Assembly: GCA_964640995.1 (NCBI GenBank)
Contig: CAZXJJ010000008.1
Span: forward strand, 1-12,615
DNA: 12,615 nucleotides
Direction: 5' to 3'
DNA from: JAAYUH01 sp964640995
Lineage (GTDB): Bacteria; Caldisericota; Caldisericia; B22-G15
In this document: positions 7,400 to 12,615 of the stretch, one piece after another
Position numbering within the stretch: position 1 is the stretch's first letter
How the letters are laid out: each line of letters starts with the position of its first letter
Notes under the pieces: model-generated
Databases searched by the model: none
What the model was told of the DNA's origin: nothing
The model's input: only the letters and a program-made list of their open reading frames with translations
Made by a program: the position numbers and the translations under genes

Positions 7400-7417
7400 G
7401 TCGGATTTTTAACTGAA
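7400..7417 (-). repeat. Right terminal inverted repeat of the IS remnant
   Basis: GTCGGATTTTTAACTGAA on the plus strand. Its reverse complement, TTCAGTTAAAAATCCGAC, matches the left end at 6479-6496 at 16 of 18 positions. It ends ten bases before the yidD ATG. Confidence 0.75.
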
Positions 7418-7427
7418 TAGATCGATA

Positions 7428-7664
7428 ATGAAAAAAATTGTTCTTTTATTGATCTCTTTTTATCAAAACACACAATGGTTTCATGGTAAAATCGCCCATT
7501 ATCTCTTTTTAACGGACCAAGTCTGCCGTTTTACCCCAACTTGCTCTAACTATACCTATCAGGCAATAGAAAAATATGGCGTAATTAAGGGTTTATATCT
7601 TGGGTTTAGGCGAATTCTTCGTTGTCATCCATGGAATAAGGGCGGTTATGATCCTTTAAAATAA
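7428..7664 (+). CDS. yidD: Membrane protein insertion efficiency factor YidD
   Basis: YidD is a small, membrane-associated protein thought to help YidC-dependent insertion of membrane proteins. The 78-residue protein has the whole family pattern: an amphipathic N-terminal helix with FYQ (11-13), CRFTPTCSNYTYQAI (33-47) with C33 and C39, GFRRILRCHPW (59-69) with C66, and GGYDPLK at the end. In most bacteria it lies between rnpA and yidC; here neither is nearby and it stands alone beside an IS remnant, ten bases from the right inverted repeat. Any promoter must lie within the remnant, and none is obvious. Its stop codon is one base from that of the convergent gene downstream. Confidence 0.93.
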   Translation: MKKIVLLLISFYQNTQWFHGKIAHYLFLTDQVCRFTPTCSNYTYQAIEKYGVIKGLYLGFRRILRCHPWNKGGYDPLK

Positions 7665-7665
7665 T

Positions 7666-8073
7666 TTAATTTCTACCTCTCAAGCCAAACTCACCTATTT
7701 GAACATTTTCCGCCGTAATTGACCCATCACTGTTTTCAACCCCAAAAATAAACACATTTTCTTTTTCTTTTAAATCAGAAAGGTTGCCTTTCGCTGCTTT
7801 TAGAATGCTGGTTTTTTCTGTTAAAAAAATCAATTTTGTTGAGCCATCTCTTAATTTTATTGTTAATGAATCGCTATCTTTTTTAATAATTTCACCCAAA
7901 AATGGTCGGTTTCCCTGATTAAACGCTCGCTCTCTTCTTTGAAAATTGAATTGAGGCTCTTGATTAAATCCGAGATTTCTTCTTGTTTTTTGATAGTTCA
8001 ACCCAACAAAAAAACCAACCGTTAAACTAATAATGATCAAAAAGAGACTGAAGAAAATACTTTTATTTTTCAT
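7666..8073 (-). CDS. Membrane-anchored DUF5666-like protein (last gene of exporter operon)
   Basis: The 135-residue protein has one N-terminal membrane helix (about 5-25, FFSLFLIIISLTVGFFVG), a basic and Gln/Asn-rich linker (26-57), and a small beta-rich domain (58-127) with GEIIKKDSDSLTIKLRDGS and GNLSDLKEKENVFIFG. This resembles DUF5666, an OB-like domain of unknown function, predicted to face outside the cell. It is a paralogue of the protein at 11400-11840. The ATG at 8073 is preferred over an in-frame TTG at 8106, because the extra residues would be encoded by a spacer heptamer repeat and would precede the membrane helix. It follows the permease by 68 bp. Function unknown; an accessory role for the exporter is inferred from position. 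Confidence 0.75.
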   Translation of the reverse strand: MKNKSIFFSLFLIIISLTVGFFVGLNYQKTRRNLGFNQEPQFNFQRRERAFNQGNRPFLGEIIKKDSDSLTIKLRDGSTKLIFLTEKTSILKAAKGNLSDLKEKENVFIFGVENSDGSITAENVQIGEFGLRGRN

Positions 8074-8084
8074 ATTTAAAAAAT

Positions 8085-8132
8085 AACTTTTAATTTTTAA
8101 CTGCAATTTTTAATTTTTGATTTTTAATTCTT
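8085..8132. repeat. A/T heptamer array in the permease / DUF5666 spacer
   Basis: On the plus strand the spacer reads AACTTTT, AATTTTT, a 6-mer AACTGC, then AATTTTT, AATTTTT, GATTTTT, AATTCTT. It occupies most of the 68-bp gap and uses the same unit as the array inside trmD. Confidence 0.75.
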
Positions 8133-8141
8133 AATTTAATC

Positions 8142-9419
8142 TTATTCATATCTTAAAGCCTCAATCGGTGATAATTGAGAAGCTTTTTTTGCCGGATAAT
8201 AACCAAAAATAATCCCGATGCTTGAGGAAATAATTACTGCCAAAAACATTGCCGGTAAAGAAATCAAAAAAGAAAAATTTAAAATTAAAGATAAAATAAA
8301 ATAAAAAATAATTCCAGAGATTATTCCTAAAACTCCACCAATCAAAGTCAAAATCAAAGATTCGATTAAAAATTGAGTAACAATCACTTTATTTTTTGCT
8401 CCAATTGCTTTCCGAAGACCAATCTCATGAGTTCGCTCTAAAACCGAAACGTACATTATGTTCATAATTCCAATTCCACCCACCAATAAAGAAATCGCGG
8501 CAATTCCGGAAAGCAAATTAGTAAAAGTTGAAGTAACTGAGGAAGCAGTTTGTAAAACATCTGCCTGAGACATAATTGAAAAATCAGCGTTATAAGGATG
8601 GTTAATTTTATGACGAGCTAATAAAAAATAACCAATTTTATCCCGAGCCTCATTCATTAGTTTTTTATCTTTAATAGAAACCGCAATTGATGAGAGATAA
8701 TTAACACCAAACAAAACTTTTTGAGCTGTTGTTAAAGGAATATAAACCACGTCGTCTTGATTAAAAAAACCCGTCCCCCCTTTTGATTTAATTGTCCCAA
8801 CAATACTAAACACTTTATTATTAATTCGTAAAATCTGACCAACAGGATTTGTTCCTTCTCCAAATAAATCATTCGTCACCTGGGCCCCCAAAACAGCTAC
8901 TGTTCTTGTTCCTTCTAAATCAAACTGACTAATAAACTGACCATTCTTTATCTCTATATTCCTTAAACTTTGATAGCTTGGATAAACACCAATTATTTGA
9001 GTGTTGGTATTATTTTTCCCCGCCACCACTTGAACTCTTCGAGAGAGTTCCGGGGAAACATCATTAATATAGTCTGGGGAAAAATTTTTTTTTATCGCTA
9101 AAGCATCATTTAAAGTCAAAGTCTCAATGCTTCCTATCGCTCCTCTGACATTACCAATTCGACTAGCGCCCGGCATAATTGTTAAAAGATTTGCTCCTAA
9201 AGATTCTATTTGTAATTCAATACTTTTTTGACTAGCTTGCCCCAAAGAAAGCATTGTAATTACACTGGCAATTCCAATAACAATTCCCAAAACCGCTAAT
9301 CCGCTTCTTACTTTATTAGCTAATAACGAAAGAACCGCTTCATTTAATATTTCAAAAAAATCATTAATAAAATTTTTTATTTTTTTTAATTTTTTTAATT
9401 TTTCTTTATCATTTTGCAT
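8142..9419 (-). CDS. MacB-type ABC transporter permease (FtsX domain)
   Basis: This is the membrane subunit of a type VII (MacB/LolCE-like) ABC transporter, which transmits force across the membrane rather than carrying substrate through a channel. The 425-residue protein shows a Lys-rich cytoplasmic start (1-20), first membrane helix about 38-60 (LAVLGIVIGIASVITMLSLG), an extracytoplasmic MacB_PCD domain (about 61-297), and an FtsX domain with helices near 303-326, 350-377 and 389-407. The coupling segment ERTHEIGLRKAIGA (328-341) and the ending SPIEALRYE are typical. It lies 30 bp after the ATPase gene. Macrolide, peptide or lipoprotein substrates are all known for relatives, and none can be chosen here. 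Confidence 0.92.
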   Translation of the reverse strand: MQNDKEKLKKLKKIKNFINDFFEILNEAVLSLLANKVRSGLAVLGIVIGIASVITMLSLGQASQKSIELQIESLGANLLTIMPGASRIGNVRGAIGSIETLTLNDALAIKKNFSPDYINDVSPELSRRVQVVAGKNNTNTQIIGVYPSYQSLRNIEIKNGQFISQFDLEGTRTVAVLGAQVTNDLFGEGTNPVGQILRINNKVFSIVGTIKSKGGTGFFNQDDVVYIPLTTAQKVLFGVNYLSSIAVSIKDKKLMNEARDKIGYFLLARHKINHPYNADFSIMSQADVLQTASSVTSTFTNLLSGIAAISLLVGGIGIMNIMYVSVLERTHEIGLRKAIGAKNKVIVTQFLIESLILTLIGGVLGIISGIIFYFILSLILNFSFLISLPAMFLAVIISSSIGIIFGYYPAKKASQLSPIEALRYE

Positions 9420-9451
9420 TTTGATTTTTGATTTTTGAATCTTAAATTTTT
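9416..9451. repeat. A/T heptamer array in the ATPase / permease spacer
   Basis: Units GCATTTT, GATTTTT, GATTTTT, GAATCTT and AAATTTTT run through the whole 30-bp spacer and into both flanking codons. The adjacent first codons of the permease (about 9376-9405) are also T-rich on the plus strand and encode its Lys-rich start. Confidence 0.65.
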
Positions 9452-10121
9452 AAATTATCTTCCCATCTTTTATCCTTACTATTCTTCTTGCCCATTTAGC
9501 AATATCTTCTTCATGGGTAATTAAAATAATTGTTTTTCCTTGCTCGTTTAAGTTTTTAAAAATTCTCATAATTTCCTTCGCCTGAACACTGGCCAAATTA
9601 CCTGTTGGTTCATCAGCTAAAATAATTGAAGGATTATTAACTAATGCCCGAGCAATTGCGACTCGTTGTTGTTGTCCGCCTGAAAGCTGATTAGGAAAAT
9701 TATCAGCTTTTTCTGACAAATCAACCATTTTTAATTTTTCTAAAGCAATTTTCTCTCTTTTCTCTTTTTCAACTCCCGCATAAATTAACGGCAAAACAAC
9801 ATTTTTTAAAACACTAATTCTTGGTAATAGATTATAAGTTTGAAAAACAAAACCAATTTTTTGATTACGAAGTTCAGCTAATTTTTCTTCATCGTCCCAA
9901 AAAATTTTTTTATTTTCAAAGAAATATTCACCTTTGGTTGGTTTGTCTAAAAGACCTAAAATATGCAAAAGCGTTGATTTTCCTGAACCCGAAGGTCCCA
10001 TTATAATTACAAACTCACCTCTCTCAATTATCAACGAAATATTATCTATTGCTTTTGTTTCAATAAAATGATTTTTATAAACCTTTGTAATATTTTTTAG
10101 TTTAATCACCTGAGTGCTCAT
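9450..10121 (-). CDS. MacB/LolD-type ABC transporter ATPase
   Basis: This is the nucleotide-binding subunit that powers the adjacent FtsX-type permease. The 223-residue protein contains Walker A GPSGSGKST (42-50), Q-loop Q94 in FVFQTYNLLP, signature LSGGQQQRVAIARAL (146-160), Walker B IILADEP with D170 and catalytic E171, and H-loop H203 in LITHEE. The oddity is the D-loop, which reads GNLAS (174-178) instead of the usual GNLDS, so the aspartate that contacts the other ATPase subunit is alanine (A177). All other catalytic residues are intact, so it is probably active. In MacB itself the ATPase and permease are fused; here they are separate genes, as in LolD/LolC systems. Confidence 0.94.
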   Translation of the reverse strand: MSTQVIKLKNITKVYKNHFIETKAIDNISLIIERGEFVIIMGPSGSGKSTLLHILGLLDKPTKGEYFFENKKIFWDDEEKLAELRNQKIGFVFQTYNLLPRISVLKNVVLPLIYAGVEKEKREKIALEKLKMVDLSEKADNFPNQLSGGQQQRVAIARALVNNPSIILADEPTGNLASVQAKEIMRIFKNLNEQGKTIILITHEEDIAKWARRIVRIKDGKII

Positions 10122-10142
10122 TTTTTATCTTTGATTATTTTA

Positions 10143-11393
10143 TTATCTTAATCTCATTCTTACTCCGCTGCCGATGCCAAAACTTGAAAAAGGAGACTGA
10201 TTGTTGTCTCCTTGATTATTAGAAATTATCGAAATCACTATATCATCATTTTCAGAAACCCCATTAATAATTTCTGTTTTTGTATCCGAGGAGATGCCTA
10301 TCTCTACTGGCATCATTATTAATTTATTGTTTTTTAAAACCCTGACATAATTTAAATCATTCTGTTTAACAATCGATGATGAAGGAACTGTTAAAACATT
10401 TGTTTTTTTATTAATAATAATATTGGCTCTGGCTGACATATTGGGTAAAATTCCTTCTTCCTGAGTATCAATTTTTATTGTCAAAGGATAACTCACTACC
10501 GACGAGGAAACTTCTCCAGTTTTATCGATCGCTATTATTTCACCGGTATAAGTTTTTTCATCTAAGGCATCAATTGTGATTATCGCTTTTTGACCGGGCT
10601 TGATTTTTAAAACATCAATTTCAGAAACAGAAAACTTACCAAAAGGCAATGAATGGGTCTTAATCGTGGCAATTTTTGTGCCTAAAGAACTATTTTCTGA
10701 GTTTGAATTGTTTATCATCATTCCTTCTTGATAAATTAAATCAGTAATTTTACCATCAGTTGATGCTGTTACTATTGGTGAAGCTAGCTGATAATTTAAC
10801 CAGGCATTAGATAAAGCAGCTTGGGCTTGAGAAATTTGATTTTGCTGATTTTTATATTTTCCTTCAGCCGCCAACCAATTATTTTTAGCTATTAAAAACT
10901 CTGGTAATTGACGATTAGTTTCATTTGGCGTTCCGTCAGCATTTTGATAATTTGAAGAGGTGGCCAAATTATAAAAATTTTCCCATTTATTAAACATTTC
11001 TGCTTGAAGTGTGTATAAATTTGTTTGGGCTATCTCAAGATTGTTTTTTGCCGAAAGATAGTTTGCTAAAGCTGATTGATATTTTTGTTGTCCTTGTTGA
11101 TCAAGTTCTATCTCAATAATTCTGTCACCTTTTTTAACTATCTGGTCATTTTTAACAAAAACTGTTTTTATAACACCAGTTGCCTGAGTATAAACAATTT
11201 GTGACGATGAGTTAATTATCTGGCCCGAGGCAGAAATCGATTCAATCAACGTCTCTTTTGTTGGCTTAACGGTTTGATAACTTTCTTTTTTGTTGTTTTT
11301 AAATAAAAACAAAATTGCCAAAACAGCTACAATCAAAAAAATTAATAATTTTTTTTTGTTAATCTTTAATATTTTTTCTATTGTTTGTCTCAT
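10143..11393 (-). CDS. MacA/HlyD-type periplasmic adaptor (membrane fusion) protein
   Basis: Adaptors of this family sit outside the membrane and work with MacB-type transporters. The 416-residue protein has a short basic start, one membrane helix (about 15-31, LLIFLIVAVLAILFLF), the first lipoyl half-motif (about 66-98, TGVIKTVFVKNDQIVKKGD), a long Gln/Asn-rich alpha-hairpin (about 100-204), the second lipoyl half (about 206-228, TASTDGKITDLIYQEG), a beta-barrel domain and a membrane-proximal domain. The tail is Ser/Gly/Asn-rich and ends RMRLR. No cysteine lipobox is present, so it is membrane anchored, not a lipoprotein. It follows the DUF5666-like gene by six bases. In a monoderm cell there would be no TolC partner. 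Confidence 0.92.
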   Translation of the reverse strand: MRQTIEKILKINKKKLLIFLIVAVLAILFLFKNNKKESYQTVKPTKETLIESISASGQIINSSSQIVYTQATGVIKTVFVKNDQIVKKGDRIIEIELDQQGQQKYQSALANYLSAKNNLEIAQTNLYTLQAEMFNKWENFYNLATSSNYQNADGTPNETNRQLPEFLIAKNNWLAAEGKYKNQQNQISQAQAALSNAWLNYQLASPIVTASTDGKITDLIYQEGMMINNSNSENSSLGTKIATIKTHSLPFGKFSVSEIDVLKIKPGQKAIITIDALDEKTYTGEIIAIDKTGEVSSSVVSYPLTIKIDTQEEGILPNMSARANIIINKKTNVLTVPSSSIVKQNDLNYVRVLKNNKLIMMPVEIGISSDTKTEIINGVSENDDIVISIISNNQGDNNQSPFSSFGIGSGVRMRLR

Positions 11394-11399
11394 AAAAAA

Positions 11400-11840
11400 T
11401 TAAAAAATCCTAATAATAAAAGCCTTAATTGCTATTTCTTTATTATCTGGCTCGCCAATAATAAAAACATTTCTCCCTTTTTTAATATCAGAAAAGCTTC
11501 CTTTTTTGTGATCAACTCGATACTGAGTGTTTTGATCAACTAAGATTGTTATCAATTCTCCCCAACGACTTTTGACGATAAAACTTTCTTTTGAGACTGA
11601 ATCAACGACGCCAAAAACTCCGTGTCCTCTTATTCTTTTAGGAATAAAGTCTTCTCTCGGTGGCTTTAAAAAGGGGTGAAAAACCGGTGGTATACTTCGA
11701 GGATTAAAATTACGCTGACCGATTTTTATTCCTAAAAAAAACGCTATTATAATTAAGAAAAATATTGCCAAACCAGCAAAGACTCCTTTATAAAAATCAT
11801 TAAAAAATGTTTGTTTTATATTTTCATGATTAGTTTTCAT
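11400..11840 (-). CDS. Membrane-anchored DUF5666-like protein (second gene of exporter operon)
   Basis: The 146-residue protein has a short N-terminal tail, one membrane helix (about 18-40, KGVFAGLAIFFLIIIAFFLGIKIG), a Pro-rich linker (47-70, with PPVFHPFLKPP) and a small beta-rich domain (74-144). The domain contains FGVVDSVSKESFIVKSRWG and GSFSDIKKGRNVFIIG. The second stretch lines up with GNLSDLKEKENVFIFG of the protein at 7666-8073, so the two are paralogues with different linkers. It lies 17 bp after the regulator and six bases before the adaptor gene. The ATG at 11840 is the natural start. Function unknown; exporter partner or external sensor are both possible. Confidence 0.75.
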   Translation of the reverse strand: MKTNHENIKQTFFNDFYKGVFAGLAIFFLIIIAFFLGIKIGQRNFNPRSIPPVFHPFLKPPREDFIPKRIRGHGVFGVVDSVSKESFIVKSRWGELITILVDQNTQYRVDHKKGSFSDIKKGRNVFIIGEPDNKEIAIKAFIIRIF

Positions 11841-11857
11841 AAGTAATAGTTAAATAA

Positions 11858-12511
11858 TTAATAGTTAAGTTTTAAATAATAACTATTTTTAAAAATTTTT
11901 CTTAAAAAATAAAAACCAAAAATTACGACTAAAATTACCGCGAAGAAAGAGAAAGATTCTGAAAGAAAGAAAATATGGGGTAACAAATAATTTAAAAAAA
12001 TGTTTGGTTCTTTAATTATCAAAAAAACAAATTCAAGAAAACCGTTTAAATAAAAAATCAACAAACTATTAAGAAAGAATAAAATAAAAAACAAAGTAAG
12101 GATTATTTTGATCATCCCCTGGAAAAAAGACTGGCTTAAAAAATTTAACAGGGGATAAATAACAAAAAAATAAAATAAACAATTAAACATCGTTAATGGT
12201 GACAATAAAAAAGTTAAGTTTTTAATTAAATACAAATGGGAAATTTTATTTAAATCTTTCGATGACAAGACTGGGAAATAATAATAAGTTTTTCCTTTTT
12301 TTTCTCTTTTTAAAAAACCTTTTTTGTAAAGCCTATCCATTACTGTCATTACGGTTGTATAAGCATATTTTTTATCACTATTTTTAAGGATAAATTTTAA
12401 AATCTCTCGTGGTTTGTTCCCGTCCTTATTAATTAAAAATAATATTTTTTCTTCTAAAAATCCTAAATTTTTTTCAATTTTATATAAAGTTAGATATCTA
12501 CTATTCATCAT
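11858..12511 (-). CDS. BlaI/MecI-like winged-helix regulator fused to a membrane domain
   Basis: The first 82 residues form a BlaI/MecI-type winged helix: LGFLEEKILFLI (16-27), REILKFILKN (35-44), the recognition helix region YAYTTVMTVMDRLYKKGFL (49-67) and the wing REKKGKTYYYFPV (69-81). Classical BlaI proteins are soluble, near 120-130 residues, with a dimerisation tail. Here residues about 98-205 are very hydrophobic, with likely helices near 101-125, 132-157, 159-184 and 187-205, and the basic tail KIFKNSYYLKLNY. The ATG at 12511 is chosen over an in-frame TTG at 12547 because that TTG is part of the -35 box. The start overlaps a perfect inverted repeat, so the gene probably represses itself and the exporter operon. 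Confidence 0.8.
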   Translation of the reverse strand: MMNSRYLTLYKIEKNLGFLEEKILFLINKDGNKPREILKFILKNSDKKYAYTTVMTVMDRLYKKGFLKREKKGKTYYYFPVLSSKDLNKISHLYLIKNLTFLLSPLTMFNCLFYFFVIYPLLNFLSQSFFQGMIKIILTLFFILFFLNSLLIFYLNGFLEFVFLIIKEPNIFLNYLLPHIFFLSESFSFFAVILVVIFGFYFLRKIFKNSYYLKLNY

Positions 12512-12519
12512 AGTAGATA
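12495..12519. promoter_or_regulatory. Operator: perfect inverted repeat over the regulator start
   Basis: TATCTACTA (12495-12503) and TAGTAGATA (12511-12519) form perfect 9-bp arms around the 7-base spacer TTCATCA. The element touches the last base of the -10 box, covers the predicted transcription start and includes the first two ATG codons. BlaI/MecI-family repressors bind dyads of comparable TACTA/TAGTA or TACA/TGTA type, so this is the likely autoregulatory site. Confidence 0.75.
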
Positions 12520-12547
12520 GGGTAAACGAAAATGATTTAGTTGTCAA
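12519..12547 (-). promoter_or_regulatory. Promoter of the regulator-exporter operon
   Basis: On the minus strand TTGACA (12547-12542) is followed after 17 bases by TACCCT (12524-12519), a weak -10 box matching consensus at three of six bases. The ATG starts eight bases after the -10 box, at 12511, so transcription should begin at or next to the start codon, giving a leaderless message. Confidence 0.6.
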
Positions 12548-12568
12548 GTGTTTTTTTTTGGCAATCTA

Positions 12569-12597
12569 TTGACAAGTTTGCTAAATTGTTTTACAAT
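12569..12597 (+). promoter_or_regulatory. Divergent promoter facing right
   Basis: TTGACA (12569-12574), a 17-base spacer and TACAAT (12592-12597) give an 11/12 match to consensus. An ATG at 12604 lies seven bases past the -10 box, where transcription is expected to start, again predicting a leaderless message. The two divergent -35 boxes are 21 bp apart. Confidence 0.7.
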
Positions 12598-12603
12598 AAA
12601 TTC

Positions 12604-12615
12604 ATGGATATTAAC
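12604..12615 (+). CDS. Start of a divergent gene (four codons visible)
   Basis: ATG GAT ATT AAC (MDIN) runs off the right edge directly behind a strong promoter. Only the promoter position supports it as a gene; nothing can be said about the product. Its divergent placement makes it a candidate second target of the repressor. Confidence 0.4.

Larger units (their letters stand above)
6479..7417 (+). mobile_element. Decayed insertion sequence, IS481/integrase-core type
   Basis: A remnant of about 939 bp is bounded by imperfect 18-bp inverted repeats (16 of 18 match) and filled by a broken transposase gene. This explains nearly all of the 1,051-base stretch without an intact gene between transaldolase and yidD. 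No clear target-site duplication remains: the flanks TTTTA and TAGAT do not match. Decay is advanced, with stops and frame changes throughout, so the insertion is old and cannot move by itself. The length and a single transposase frame fit an IS481-like element, but the exact family name is inferred from protein style. Confidence 0.75.

Noticed and set aside
8074..8106. Upstream TTG start for the DUF5666-like protein
   Set aside because: The extension is encoded by spacer heptamers and would push the membrane helix inward; the ATG at 8073 fits better.
701..9451. A CRISPR array made of the heptamer repeats
   Set aside because: Units are seven bases, adjacent and without unique spacers; no cas gene is present.
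9821..10006. Plus-strand 61-codon frame in the ABC ATPase gene
   Set aside because: Antisense to intact Walker A and Q-loop coding sequence; no supporting motif.
12512..12547. In-frame upstream TTG start for the winged-helix regulator
   Set aside because: The TTG is the first three bases of the TTGACA -35 box, and the extra residues precede the conserved domain; the ATG at 12511 is better.
1..12615. UGA recoding to glycine as in some Patescibacteria
   Set aside because: All intact genes end properly in the standard code and use no internal UGA; UGA codons appear only in the dead transposase.

Overview
The window is AT-rich bacterial chromosome. Every protein reads through in the standard genetic code and no gene start carries a convincing Shine-Dalgarno sequence. 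Spacers are short and contain A/T heptamer tandem repeats. Together with compact proteins and small membrane-anchored DUF5666-like proteins, this suggests a Candidate Phyla Radiation (Patescibacteria, Parcubacteria-like) genome. That assignment is an inference from style, not from a marker gene.

Left part (1-2370): the first 41 codons of a probable Fe/Mn superoxide dismutase run off the left edge on the minus strand, behind a near-perfect promoter. Next come translation genes: trmD (minus), a divergent tRNA-Lys(UUU), then pth and a C-terminally short rsmI on the plus strand, 3 bp apart. Both trmD and pth contain heptamer tandem repeats inside their reading frames.

Centre (2507-6376): a tight minus-strand operon of transaldolase, full-length transketolase and a class I/II aminotransferase, with gaps of 7 and 5 bp. 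This is the core of a non-oxidative pentose phosphate pathway plus one aminotransferase. A promoter region lies upstream of transaldolase.

Gap 6377-7427: about 100 bp of promoter region, then a decayed insertion sequence (about 6479-7417). It has imperfect 18-bp terminal inverted repeats (16/18) and a transposase of IS481/integrase-core type destroyed by frameshifts and stops. An orphan yidD starts 10 bp beyond its right end and converges on the next operon with one base between the stop codons.

Right part (7666-12511): a six-gene minus-strand operon. In order of transcription it encodes (1) a BlaI/MecI-type winged helix fused to a multi-pass membrane domain, (2) a membrane-anchored DUF5666-like protein, (3) a MacA/HlyD-type adaptor, (4) a MacB/LolD-type ATPase, (5) a MacB-type FtsX permease and (6) a second membrane-anchored DUF5666-like protein. 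A perfect 9-7-9 inverted repeat covers the -10 region and start codon of the first gene, and a divergent promoter faces right to a gene of which only four codons are visible. Both promoters place the transcription start at or next to an ATG, so leaderless messages are likely. This self-regulated exporter with a membrane-fused repressor and two bracketing DUF5666-like proteins is the best candidate here for an undescribed system.
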